A DNA stretch of 64,000 nucleotides. It comes from Coturnix japonica. Lineage: Eukaryota; Chordata; Aves; Galliformes; Phasianidae. Shown here piece by piece: positions 32,346 through 42,682 of this stretch. How positions within the stretch are numbered: the stretch's first letter is position 1; every line of letters begins with the position of its first letter. The DNA is taken from the NCBI RefSeq assembly GCF_001577835.2, contig NC_029533.1, positions 12,031 to 76,030 of the forward strand, read 5' to 3'. The notes beneath the pieces are model-generated. The model saw nothing but the letters and a program-made list of their open reading frames with translations, did not search any database and was not told the DNA's origin. A program made the translations under genes and the position numbers.

Positions 32346-33620
32346 GCTCTCCCTTGCTTCCTTCTTCCTTGCCCCCTCCCTTCCCCCTCTTACATAGCAG
32401 GGTGAGTGAATTGCTAGTTAAGAAATTTAATTCAGAATTCTATTGGAATAAAATATGACTGTTTTGTGGTTCTGAATATGAACTGTGTTTTCTCCTGGGG
32501 CTTGAGGTCCAGGTACTGTTTAATAATGACTTTGGAGAAGGTTTCAGCATCCAATCTCCTGCTCAGGAAGAAAGAAGGAGGTTTCTGGAGGACTTCCTGT
32601 CGAGTGGAGCTGCTGCTGAGCCTCCCCTTCCAAGAAGGCAGCAGGTGAGGCCATGGTGCATCTCAGCCTTTCCTCAGTGCAAGGTAGCAGCGATTCAGGC
32701 TGTGCTTTGCTCTGATTCTCCAGCAGCACTTGTGCTTGTATGTGAGCAGCAGGCGGCCGCTAAGGTTGTGTGCTGGCTGCAGGCTGGGCAGGCATGGGGA
32801 GCACTGCCTGCAGCAGCACCAGCTGAGCCGAGGTACCAATGGGCTGTACTGGAAGCACTGAGGTTTTGAGGGCCTGATGCACAGAGGTAGGCCAAAAAAG
32901 AGACCATGAATCCGTGAGTATTTAAGGCACAAAGGAAGGCTTAAAGCTGTAATGAAGAGCATGCCTGGAGGCACAGATGCCTGCAAGCTGCCCTAGAGTC
33001 ATAGAGGGAGGCCTAAAAGCCTAGAGGTTGCTCAGGAGGTTTAGAGGCCTTAAGGTAAAACAGCCAAGAGGAAGGCCAAGAGCCTGGCCAAGAGGCCTTG
33101 CAGCTTAGTAGTCCTGAGGCGAAATTGAGGCATGGAGGCCAAGAAAGAGGGAGCCTAGAAGAGCAGAGGCTGGGAGTAGCTGGGGGTCATACTTGAACCT
33201 CAAGGTCTGGACAGCTACAGCCCAAGAGGCCTGAAGCTGGACTGGAGGATTTGAGTTGGTCTTTGCTCCCCCTCCAGCCAGTTGGGAAGAGCCTTTCCAT
33301 TGCAGAGAGGGCTGGGGGTTGAGTTCAGCATCTCCTGATGTACCACACAGGTCCAGGGCTTTCAAGAGATCGCTTATTGAAGTGCTTCAGATGGTGAATG
33401 TTCCTAGACACAGCAGTTGTCTTCTGAAAGCTCTGAAGCCCAAGGTTTGTTCTGCAGGTCCCGCTGATGGCACAGGCATCAAACAGCCCAGAGCTCGTGG
33501 CTGGGGAGAGGCTGCGTATTGTGTTGTGAAGGGAGAACTGGAGGAGGGCTTTGAGCAGCGTTGTGCAGGAATGCAAGCAGCTGATAAGAGGTGTGTGTGC
33601 TGAGAGCAAGGGCTGTACGG
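31900..33620 (-). repeat. Right arm of the old palindrome (inner part)
   Basis: The inverted, diverged counterpart of about 29690-31421: G-rich repeat, ATAD2-like exons and the GGCC-rich intron between them. The arm is broken at 33620 by 1.36 kb without a left-arm counterpart, and resumes with the pol fragment at 34985. Confidence 0.8.
32480..33600 (+). pseudogene. ATAD2-like pseudogene fragment (right arm)
   Basis: A first exon-like segment ends at 32644 with cagcag|gtgagg and reads LEVQVLFNNDFGEGFSIQSP followed by EERRRFLEDFLSSGAAAEPP. A second (33458-33590, tctgcag acceptor, gataagag|gtgtgt donor) reads PADGTGIKQPRARGWGEAAY, then CVVKGELEEGFEQRCAGMQA. It corresponds to the ATAD2 bromodomain end DRLIRHRACALRDTAYAIIK, EELDEDFEQLCEEI (human, from memory). 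Introns are kept, so it is a genomic copy. The exons coding the bromodomain core are missing or too decayed to see between 32645 and 33457. That interval is GGCC-rich, with loose repeats of 'gaggcct'. I prefer ATAD2 over ATAD2B because of the VQ.LFN.D.GE.F words, but the choice is not certain. Confidence 0.65.
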
Positions 33621-34673
33621 CTCATCTCTGTGTGCTGACAGGGAATGCAGGCAGAGCTCTTTTTCTCTGTTCTTTCCTGCAAGGCTGCGGCCCTTCAATG
33701 AGCAGCATTGAGCAGTATGATGACAACCCAAGAGTGGCAGCAAGAGATGCAGTGCAGCCCTTTCCAGCAGTGAGATGCATTTAGTCCTCTTGCTGCTTCT
33801 TAACATAGAAGGTACGTTGAGCTTCCACAGTTGGTGCCTTCGTAGCCTGTTTTGAAGTTCTTTAAGCTCTTCCTCTGATGCTTGCATCCTAAGTGAAGGA
33901 CTTCCCTGTCTCTGCTGGAATGGTTCCTGTACAAGGGCCTGGCTGTCTGTGTCTGTTCCAGATGCTGAAGGGGATGGTGATGTGAGTGCAATGATGGAGC
34001 TGGCTTTTGAATGGCAATTGCACCCGGCTGATGTGCAGCTCTTTCTGACACAGGCAGGAGACGGGTGGTGGGACTACAGCTCCTCTGGCAGTTTTGCAGC
34101 AAAGCTGTGAAGTAGACCATATGGATTTGAAAGAACTCAGCTACGTTTCCTATCCTTCCCCTGGCTATCCCCTTGCCTCAGCCCAGATTCCCCTTGCATT
34201 CCAGTAGGTGTCCCTTCCATCCCCGTGGCTGCCCCTTGCTTTCCAGAAGGTTGCCCTTTCTTTCCCACGACAGCCCGCCCATAATTCCCTGAATGCCCCA
34301 ATACCCCTCAATATTTCCCATCCAAGAACCTGTAGCCACCCCACAGCCCCCACAGAGCCCCAGAACCCTTCCAGGACTTCCTCAGACCCAGTACACCTTC
34401 CCCAGAGCTGGCCCAAAACTTCAGAGAACTACGTTGTCCCAAACAGCACCCCATGTCCCCCACTGGACTCCCACTGAACCCCCCTATTTCCTCCCTTGGA
34501 CCTCCCTTACCCATTCCAGGCCCCCCAGTAGTCTCACAGACCCCCAGAGTCCCTGTCAGAACCCCCATCACCGAACCCGGACCCCCATTGCTGGAAAAGG
34601 TGTAGGGCACAGATGTGGGGGAAAGTGCTGTGGGGGGCACTGTGGAAAAAGGTGCATAGGTATGCTGCATCTG
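33621..34673. other. Right-arm insertion: unassigned plus C-rich stretch
   Basis: Absent from the left arm. 33621-34130 has no recognised content. 34150-34610 is C-rich ('ccccttgc', 'ccccaga' themes), similar in composition to the palindrome centre but without clear units. Open frames here reflect composition. Confidence 0.4.
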
Positions 34674-34984
34674 AAGCACGGATTCAGATGTAAACAATCC
34701 AAATCATTTATTACAAGTTCTCACATCACTTCTATATCTTCACAAGGTTTCTTTTCCTGGCTTTCCCATTCACCCCTACACTTCAACAGAACAGTCCACA
34801 AATGCTTCTGCAACCATTCATGTGGGCTCTTATCCAACCAGAGCCGCCATCCATTCTTTCTTCTCCTCGAGGTGTCCTTGGTTCTTGTGCTGTTTATCTT
34901 GCTCCGCAGCTGCTGCTCCGTGCAGTCCTTCTTGTGTTCCCACAGTAAGGACTGCCAGGAAAGAAACCATTTGCCAATCTCCCC
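34674..34984 (-). repeat. 3' end of an unidentified transcribed repeat or gene copy, with poly(A) signal
   Basis: Read on the minus strand, a 119-codon open frame (34721-35080) closes with ...PCEDIEVM and is followed within 20 bases by AATAAA (rev. comp. of tttatt, about 34710). A terminus near 34674 follows, where the homology with a second copy (36893-36975) also ends. The frame is partly the antisense of the pol fragment, so only 34721-34985 may be its own. I do not recognise the protein text (WFLSWQSLLWEHKKDCTEQQ). It may be the end of an LTR, or the 3' end of a retroposed transcript. Confidence 0.4.
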
Positions 34985-35700
34985 GTGCCGCAAACTGCCA
35001 AGGAACTCCATCCGTTCCCAGGAATGACAGGAGGGTGCCAACTGTGCATACACAGCTACGAACTGATGGTAAAGCTCCAAACAGCCTGATGAAATGAGTA
35101 AGGGATGGCCATGGTGCCTGAGGGCGGTGGCTGCACTGGTGCTCAGTATTCAAATAGCCCATAAATCTACACTGGGCCAAAGGATACCAGTTTCAATATC
35201 TCATACATTTTTACTGTATTGGTGACAAAAAGGAGGACATTGGCTCTCACCCCAAAGATTCCTGAAATATCAGGCCATCCTGGTAGAGCAGGATGATGTA
35301 GAAATAATTGTAACGAATATTGTCAACCCATTATCATTCCTTAGCAGACCTCCTGGAGAACCAGTACTTCATGACTGCTTTGAAGCATCTGAAGCTGCAC
35401 ACTGCAGCCAGTCAGTCGGACCTGAAGGACAAACCCTTAGAAGATACAGAAGTTAATGGTTTTGCGAGACAAGGAGGCTGAAAGGCAGGATACACAGCAA
35501 TTTCTACTGAGGAGGTAATGGAAGCACAGCATTACATGTGGGGACTTCCCCTCAGAAGGCTGAAATAACTGCCTTGACAAGAGTCTTAAATATATGAACA
35601 GATGCTAATTATGTATTTGGGGTGCCACACACTCATAGTGCCATTTGAAAATGGATACAAACAGTTTCAGTTCTCGTTTTCTGCAGACATTAATAGTTCA
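34985..35700 (+). mobile_element. Endogenous retrovirus fragment, gammaretrovirus-like pol (broken), right palindrome arm
   Basis: Plus-strand counterpart of the fragment at 28850-29665, with the same thumb/connection words (IHSYELMVK, CLRAVAALVL, FLKYQAILVEQDD) and an RNase H neighbourhood (QKAEITALT). Broken many times, with an internal part of pol lost in both arms. No LTRs, gag or env are attached. Class I, old; the two copies share a duplication history with the palindrome. Confidence 0.75.
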
Positions 35701-36033
35701 CTTATCCTGCAAATAGGCTGATTTCTCTAAGGCAAATTGAAGTGCACAGAGGCTGGGGCTGGGGTCTTGTAGAGCAGCTGGAGTAAAGAGGAAAGTATCC
35801 AGGAGGCTGGGATATGATTAGGAAATGAGAAGGAAGTAAGAGCTCCTTAATCTTCTACTCCTTAAGGGATGGTGAAGCTCATGAAAATAAATTCAAGATC
35901 TGGAGTTAAATGAACATTTTCCAAGGGGAAATTCCAATATTTATTGTATAGCAGGAGGAGTGTCTCTGAGAGTGGCCTGGACTTGTCATTATCTTCTGTA
36001 CTCTGACCAGGACTCCAAGGCCAGGAACAGCAG
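35701..36033. other. Flank upstream of the olfactory receptor copy
   Basis: No feature recognised. It contains 'aggaacagcagatgcccaac' leading into the receptor start at 36034. Confidence 0.4.
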
Positions 36034-36890
36034 ATGCCCAACAGCAGCTCCATCAGATGGTTCCTCCTGCTGCCATTGGCAGATACATGGCAGCTGCAGC
36101 TCCTGCACTTCTGGCTCTTCCTGGGCATCTACCTGGCTGCCCTCCTGGGCATCAGCCTCATTATCACAGCCGTAGCCTGCGACCACAACCTGCACACCCC
36201 CATGTACTTCTTCCTCCTCAACCTGGCCCTCCTCGACCTGAGCTGCATCTCCACCACTCTCCCCAAAGCCATGGCCAACACCCTCTGGGACACCAGGGCC
36301 ATCTCCTACACAGGATGTGCTGCACAGCTCCTTTTTCTTCTTCATCTCAGCAGAGTATTCCCTTCTCACCATCATGTCCTATGACCACTACGTTGTCATC
36401 TGCAAGCCCCTGCACTACAGGACCTTAATGGACAGCAGAGCTTGTGCCACCATGGCAGCAGCTGCTTGGGGTGCTGGGGTTCTCCATTCCCTGCTGCACA
36501 CTGCCAGTACATTTTCACTGCCTCTTTGCCAAGGCAATGTTGTCAACCAGTTTTTCTGTGAAGTCCCCCAGATCCTCAAGCTCTCCTGCTCAGCCTCCTA
36601 CCTCAGGGAAGTTGTGTTTTTCTTCATTGGTGCCAGTTTAGGCTTTGGGTGCTTTGTTTTCATAGTTGTGTCCTATGTGCAGATCTTCCTTGCTGTGCTG
36701 AGGATGCCCTCTGAGCAGGGACGGTACAAAGCCTTCTCCACGTGCCTCCCTCACCTGGCTGTGGTCTCCTTGTTTCTCAGTACTGACTTTTTTGCCTACC
36801 TGAAGCCCCCCTCTATTTCCTCCCCATCAGTGGACCTGATGGTGGCAGTTCTGTACTCAGTGGTGCCTCCAGCAGTGATCCCCTGCAGCA
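36034..36890 (+). pseudogene. Olfactory receptor, OR14-like (avian gamma-c clade), frameshifted and truncated
   Basis: A single-exon seven-helix receptor starting MPNSSSIRWFLLLPLADTWQ. TM1 is LLHFWLFLGIYLAALLGISL (the usual GN reads GI), then HTPMYFFLLNLALLDLSCIS. A frameshift near 36335 moves the rest to another frame: SAEYSLLTIMSYDHYVVICK, where the MAYDRYVAIC motif has become MSYDHYVVIC, then KAFSTCLPHLAVVSLFLST and PAVIP. The copy stops at about 36887, just where TM7 (NPLIY) should begin, and is joined to a repeat end. Three independent lesions make it a pseudogene. This clade is hugely expanded in birds, which supports an avian source. Confidence 0.9.
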
Positions 36891-36892
36891 CT

Positions 36893-36975
36893 TGAGGCAC
36901 AGACTCAGATGTGAACAATCCAAATCATTTATTACAAGTTCTCATATCTCTTATATACCTTCACAAGTTATGGAA
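36893..36975 (-). repeat. Second copy of the 3'-end repeat that truncates the OR gene
   Basis: About 80 bases match 34674-34755: both begin tgargcacrgaytcagatg and share caatccaaatcatttattac, which is AATAAA on the minus strand. In this copy the element abuts the receptor at the point of truncation. Beyond 36975 the two copies no longer align. Confidence 0.6.
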
Positions 36976-37343
36976 GATATGCACAGTTCTTCTGGACGTT
37001 GTGCAAAGAGTGAATCAAAATCAGCGCTTTTCTTTACGAGTCCCTTCATGCCTATGAGCTTTCTGTCCATTATGGTGGTACTTACAATAGAGACACGAGG
37101 TAAGTCCTGAGTTTTAGTGAATCTTTTTATTATGATTCTATGATTTATTTTTGATCTTTTCATTCTCCTTTTATTTTTCTTTCATCTTCACTTTTTTTCT
37201 GGGCATGTACCTGGACAAAGTCCAGAGGTTCCATGTTACCACATTTTTTCTAATTCTGCCTTTGTAGATCTACGGTCAGGTAGATCATATAGATGTATGG
37301 TGCTAATGAGTACATCTGAGAAAACCAGTGGTTTCACGCGTTT
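36976..37343. other. No feature recognised
   Basis: AT-rich remainder between the OR-truncating repeat and the next CR1. Confidence 0.35.
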
Positions 37344-38045
37344 CATAGAATCATAGAATCACAAGGTTGGAAAAGACCTACAAGATCATCTCGTCCAACC
37401 ATCCTCCCTTTACCATACCAACAGAAAAGCCACTAAACCATATCTCCTAGCTCCCCATCCAGACGCCTCTTGAATACTGCCAGGATGGCAACTCCAGCAC
37501 CTCCCTAGGCAGGCCATTCCAGTGCCTGACCACTCTCTGAGAGGAAAAAGTTCTGTCTTATGTCCAGTCTAAACCTCATCTGATACAACTTGTGGCCATT
37601 TCCTCTTGTCCTGTTTGTTGCCTGGGTGAAGAGGCCAAGCCCCTCCTCATCACAACCTCCCCTCAGGAAGTTGTAGAGTGCAATGAGGTTTCCCCTGAGT
37701 CTCCTCCACGCTAAACAATCCCAGCTCCCTGAGCTGTTCCTCATAAGACTTGTGCTCCAGACCCCTCACAAGTTTTGTTGCCCTACTCTGGACACATTGC
37801 AGGGCCTCGATGTCTTTCTTGTAGTGAGGGGCCCAAAACTGAACACAGTACTCAAGATGTGGCCTCACCAGAGCTCAGTACAGAGGGATGATCACCTCTC
37901 TGCTCCTGCTGACTGCACTATTTCTCATACAGTCAGGATACTGTTGGCTTTCTTGTCTACCTGGGCACCCTGCTGGCTGAGTTCAGCCAAGCATCAACCA
38001 GCACCCCCAGAACTCTTTCCTCTTCACAGACTTCAACATATATCT
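37344..38045 (-). mobile_element. CR1 LINE, 3' part, minus strand
   Basis: The 3' terminus is at the left (catagaatcatagaatcaca). It is followed by the reverse of the 3' UTR and of the ORF2 end (minus-strand words [20 protein letters not shown] and [20 protein letters not shown]). Same subfamily as the element at 22480-25388; about 700 bases, 5'-truncated. Confidence 0.9.
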
Positions 38046-38930
38046 GCTTCCCTCCAGATGTCTGTCTCCAGCAGATGGCACTATAATTAATCTTGTGCTG
38101 GAGACATTGTTTTCCTTTGTACTTTCATTTTCCGAGCTCCATGTTTCGAAGATACTGAGAAAGATTTCACATCAGGAAATAAAGAAGATTCGATTGGTGC
38201 ACTTGATCTAAATTCTTTGCATCATTTAGTGCACTGCAGAACTAATAGATGGCTGCATGAAATAGATGCAGTGAAAGTTAAAGCTTTGGATGGAAATGAA
38301 TGGGAGTAGTGGCTGTCGAGAAAATCAATAGCCCTTTACTCCTTTAGTAGTGGCTTCCCAGATGTTGAACCCTATGTAGCCTGAAACAATCCAGTTTCCG
38401 ACTTCTATTCTTTCTTAAGGAAGATATTGGAAAGGTTTTATGTTTTCTTTGGTGTATAAGTTATAGCTGGTCTTCTTGTCCGCTCCCAACCATTTTTTAA
38501 GGAGGAAAATTAGGTAGAGGATGTCTTTAATGTTAGGAACATTAATCATAATTTCAGCCATTTGACATTTTTTAGTAGTTTGTATTTGTTTAAGTAATCC
38601 TGAGGGTAAATATTCACATATTGCTTAACAGAACTGTGACTGTAGAAACCGTATTTCTTGTTTTCTACTCTTTCAGTGGATTACCAGGAGCAGGCATTTC
38701 ATTCCCTTTCCATGGACCTGAGGACTGGCGAAAGAAAGACCTTCCTTTTGAGATACCAATGTGTGCCCATCTTGTTATGTCACTTAAATACATGCAATAA
38801 TGATCAGCTTTCCGGTGTTCTTGATGGATTACATCAGATGACCACGGAATCTGGTAAATTAGTATATATTTTTATTTTAAATAAGGATTGAAAGTTTTGA
38901 TGAAAACAAGTGAGGTAAACTTGTGTGCCT
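38046..38930. other. Mostly unassigned; one exon-like segment at 38677-38854
   Basis: 'tctttcag' at 38669-38676 followed by an open stretch to 'gaatctg|gtaaat' (38854) looks like an exon bounded by AG and GT. In the frame open throughout it reads, in part, NNDQLSGVLDGLHQMTTES. I do not recognise it and cannot tell whether it is real. The rest is AT-rich with no feature. Confidence 0.25.
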
Positions 38931-38931
38931 C

Positions 38932-39108
38932 CAGTGGCACAGTGGTTAAGGATGCCACTTTGCAACACTGGAGGCCCTGGGTTTGAATCCCCCCTGTGGC
39001 ACAAGTGGTAGAAGTGCCGCTCTGCTACACATGAGGCTCGAATCCCGGGGTTTGGACTCGTTGATCTCTAAGGTCCCTTCCAACCCGCACAAGACTGTGA
39101 TACTGTGA
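38932..39108 (+). mobile_element. tRNA-derived SINE with two tandem tRNA-like heads and CR1-like tail
   Basis: Head 1 has an A-box-like 'tggcacagtggttaagga' and a B-box-like 'gggtttgaatcc' (38979-38990). Head 2 starts at about 38996 with 'tggcacaagtggtagaag' and a B box 'ggctcgaatcc' (39035-39045). The tail is CR1-like (tttggactcgttgatctcta, ggtcccttccaacc) and ends gactgtgatactgtga. Head 2 plus tail is the element at 28596-28720, which lacks head 1. Target duplications are not clear here. Confidence 0.75.
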
Positions 39109-39239
39109 AACAGAAGTGCCAAGTACAAAGCAGCGTGATTCTTCTCTATAAATACTCTAATCTGTCACTAGCATTCATTTGTGTCATGCACATTCACTGG
39201 AGTCACAAAGTGTATTTCTAATTGTGAATCTGTAGATTT

Positions 39240-39934
39240 GCCTGGGGTTGTTGTGACCAAAATGCAGGACCCAACACTTGGCCCTATTGAAACTCATGCC
39301 ATTAACCTTGGCCCATCAATCAAGTCTATCCAGGTTCCTCTGTAGTGCCCTTCTCCCCCTCAGGCAGATCAACACTCCTTCCCAACTTAGTGTTGTCTGC
39401 AAACTTACTGAGGGTGCACTCAATCCTCTCATCCAGATCATCAATGAAGATGTTAAACAGAAGCAGCCCAAGCACCGAGCCCTGGGGGACACCACTCATG
39501 ACCGGCTGCCAACTGGATTCCACTCCACTGACCACAACTCTCTGGGCTCGGCCATCCAGCCAGTGCTTCACCCAGCAGAGCGTGCGCCCATCCAAACAGC
39601 GGGCAGCCAGCTTCTCCATCAGAATGTTATGGGGGACAGTGTCAAAGGCCTTACCAAAGTCCAGGTAGACCACATGGACAGCCTTACCTTCATCTACCAA
39701 GTGGGTCACCTTGTCATAGAATGAAATCAGGTTAGGCAGGATCTGCCATTCATAAACCCATGCTGACTAGGCCTGATCCCCTGGCTGACCTTTAGTTGAT
39801 CCATGATGATACCCAAGATTATCCTTTCCATAACCTTCCCGGGCACCGAGGTGAGACTGATGGGCCTGTAGCTGTCAGGATCATCTTTCCGACCTTTTTT
39901 GAAGATGGGCTTCATATTCAATTCGAGATTTGGC
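39240..39934 (-). mobile_element. CR1 LINE, RT part, minus strand
   Basis: Minus-strand frame with [40 protein letters not shown] and [20 protein letters not shown]. The catalytic FADD is FADN (dead). It joins head to head with a plus-strand CR1 at about 39935. Confidence 0.85.
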
Positions 39935-40390
39935 TGACTGTCAGAGCTCAGAGGGCTGTTATCAGTGGCAAAGGGTCTAGTTGGAGGATCTAACAGTGTT
40001 CGCCAAGGGTCAGTGCTGGGTACAGTTTTGTTCAGCATCTTTACTAACAACCTAGGTGAAGGGATGGAGTCCACCCACAGAATGTTTGCTGATGATACAA
40101 AGCTGGAAGGTGTGGCTAGCATGCCAGAAAGCTGTGCTGCCATTCAGACTGGCACCGGACAGACTGGAGAGTTAGTCAGGGAGGAACCTGATGGGATTTA
40201 ACTAGAGCAAGAATATAGTCTTGTACATGGAGAGGTTAGATATTAGGAAAAGGTTCTTCATCAAAGAGTGGTTGGGCACTGGAACAGGCTCCCAAGGGAA
40301 GTGGTCATGGCACTGACCTGTCAGAGTTAAGTGTCTGGACAACTCACTCAGACATACAGTCTGATTTTTGTGTGATCCTGTGTGGAGCCA
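39935..40390 (+). mobile_element. CR1 LINE, older subfamily, plus strand
   Basis: Reverse transcriptase words RQGSVLGTVLFSIFTNNLGE and MFADDTKLEG, then 3' text 'gttgggcactggaacaggct' and 'gacaactcactcagacatac'. An internal deletion joins the palm to the 3' UTR. The neighbouring minus-strand CR1 is a separate insertion. Confidence 0.8.
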
Positions 40391-40484
40391 TAAGTGATCC
40401 TTTATGAGTTCTTTATAACTAAGGATATTCTGTAAATCTGTAAAAAAAACAGTCTTCATTTTGTTTATAATCTCCTTTTATGTA

Positions 40485-41000
40485 CTGAAAGATTGCAATG
40501 AGGTGTCCCCAGAGCCTTCTGTCCTCCAGAGTCCAACTCCCAGAAGAAGCCCAACTCCCTCAACTCTTCTTCACAGAAGAGGGCTCCAGCCCTCTAAGCA
40601 TCTTCATGGCCCTCCTCTGGACCTGCTCCAGCTATTCTACATCTTTCTCGTGCTGATGGACCTGGACACAATATCTCATATGGCTACTCTCCAGCATAGA
40701 AGGAGACAATCCCTTCCCTGCCCTGTTACCACCCTTCTGTTGCTGGGTGCAGTTGGCCTTCTGGGCTGCAAGGACACTCTGCTTGCTCATGTCCAACTTT
40801 TCAACCACCAGAACTCCTGAAGTAGTTCTCTGCAGTGCTACTCTCAGTTAGTTCTTTTATCAGTCTGTATATATATCTGGAATTACCCCAGCCCAGGTGT
40901 AACACCTCATACTTGACTTTTCTGAAGCTCACTAAGTTCATGTCCAGGTCCATCTAACAGTTCACGCTTCATATCTCTCCAATTTAGAGAGAAGGCTATC
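40485..41000 (-). mobile_element. CR1 LINE, older fragment, minus strand
   Basis: Reverse CR1 text: 'caatgaggtgtccccagagc', 'gcatcttcatggccctcctc', 'tggacctgctccagctatt', 'gttggccttctgggctgcaa'. Diverged, with no terminal repeats. Confidence 0.75.
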
Positions 41001-42660
41001 ATGTGAGACCATGTCAGTAATCTTAAATCATGCATTCCTTCTCAGGCAGATCCAATTGTCACAGAAAGGAATATGCACCTTGATTCCCAATGTTGTGATC
41101 TTCTAGAGCTAGTTTGAGCTGTCTGTAAGTCAGACAGCTGACTATGGCCTCTTGAATAACTTTCTAATACTTTTGCATGCCTGCAGACAATTACAATATC
41201 TTTGCTCCTTGTAACAACATCCCAATATTAATGACTCAGTACTGTTTCTAGTCTTGTCATTCTCTCATGGAGTTGAGAATTACACTGTAGAATTTAGATG
41301 ACCAATTACACAACACAAACAGGAGTACTGAATCTGGTTGTTAACAGTTACATTCATATGATTGTGATAAAAGATTTTGGATGATTTGTGGTACATTCCT
41401 CTGCAGTCCCAATTGGAATCCCATAACTGAGTCAGTCAGGTTGCAACTTTGAAGGAAATGCAGGAGGTGATAAGATAGAATTGATAAGATCCTGAAATTA
41501 CTGGAAAAGATATACATCTACCTTACAAATTCTAAGACTGGAAAGCAGCATGTGCCTCCTAGAAGCGCAGTACTTCCAGCACACTGCTGCCCAGCTGCAG
41601 ATCTTTGAAACATTAGCTCCCAAAGCCAGCTTTCTTGGAGACCTTTTTCCAGCACATGTGCGTTACTTATATTGTAGACCAGTGACTATTTCAAACTGAA
41701 AGTTCATTTTGTATTTGTTTATTTGTTTGTTTGTTTAAACATATAATCATCATGCTTTTCATACAGAAGGTTTGGGCTGTGTGTTTTTATTATTATTATT
41801 ATTATTATTTATTATTATTATTATTTTATTTTTTTTAAATTTTTGTACGTAGTTATTTAACACATGAGATGGGAAACTGAGATAGTCCTATGAACAACTG
41901 CAACCAAAGAGAAGGCAAAAGGGCAAATGCTTCATTGTACAGTGGAGCTGATACTGTACTTAGAGCCTTTACAAGACTGTCCAGCCTGCTGAACTAAACA
42001 GTCAAGCATGTGAATCACGCTGTAGGTGCTATATTTACTTCTGAAGTCCCTCTGCCACAGCTGCAGGCTATACATAGCCATTCTCACACAGGGCAAGCAG
42101 CCTCAGCAAATGCAATCTTCAATGAATATCTTGAAGGACTTTAATTAAACTCATAATACAAAAATTTGTTGAAAAGAGTATTTATCCATACCAGGATTCT
42201 ACATAGTCATAGTAAGTGTTTTGGTTTTTCTTTTTTCCTATATCTTTCAGAACAAAAACAATTTCTATTATATGCTTTACTTGAAATTAGTATAAAAAGC
42301 TTTATATCTGTATTCCCATGGTAGCCATGTAATTAGAAGTTTAATCTTATATTTTATCCTGTGCTTTTCTAAAACGCAATATTTGAACTAAAATTTTATT
42401 CTGTTTTGTCAACACAGAGTCATTTTTGATCTAGAAATCCAGATTTCATTATAATGTGCAATAACGAGGAAAATGGACAAACAAGCAAAAGGTCTTGTTA
42501 ACATATGTTAATATGAAATGGCTGACTGGAATACAAGATTCCCACAGCTTCGTGTGTTTGTTATGCTTGGATTACTGACTTTTTATTCATGGAAACATTG
42601 CTTTTGTAGATAAGAAAAACCTGAAAATTATGAGTTCATATTATTACTAATACTTTAATA
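41001..42660. other. Upstream region of DHRS7C; (ATT)n microsatellite
   Basis: AT-rich, no gene. A microsatellite of ATT/TTA units lies at about 41787-41826. Promoter elements of DHRS7C must be here or further upstream, but none can be named from the sequence; no CpG island is present. Confidence 0.4.
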
Positions 42661-42682
42661 TGGAATCTTGTTTTCCACAGAT

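Noticed and set aside
38932-39050. True tRNA genes
   Set aside because: A and B boxes are present, but the heads are tandem, joined to a CR1 tail, and recur elsewhere as a SINE. No clean cloverleaf could be drawn by eye.
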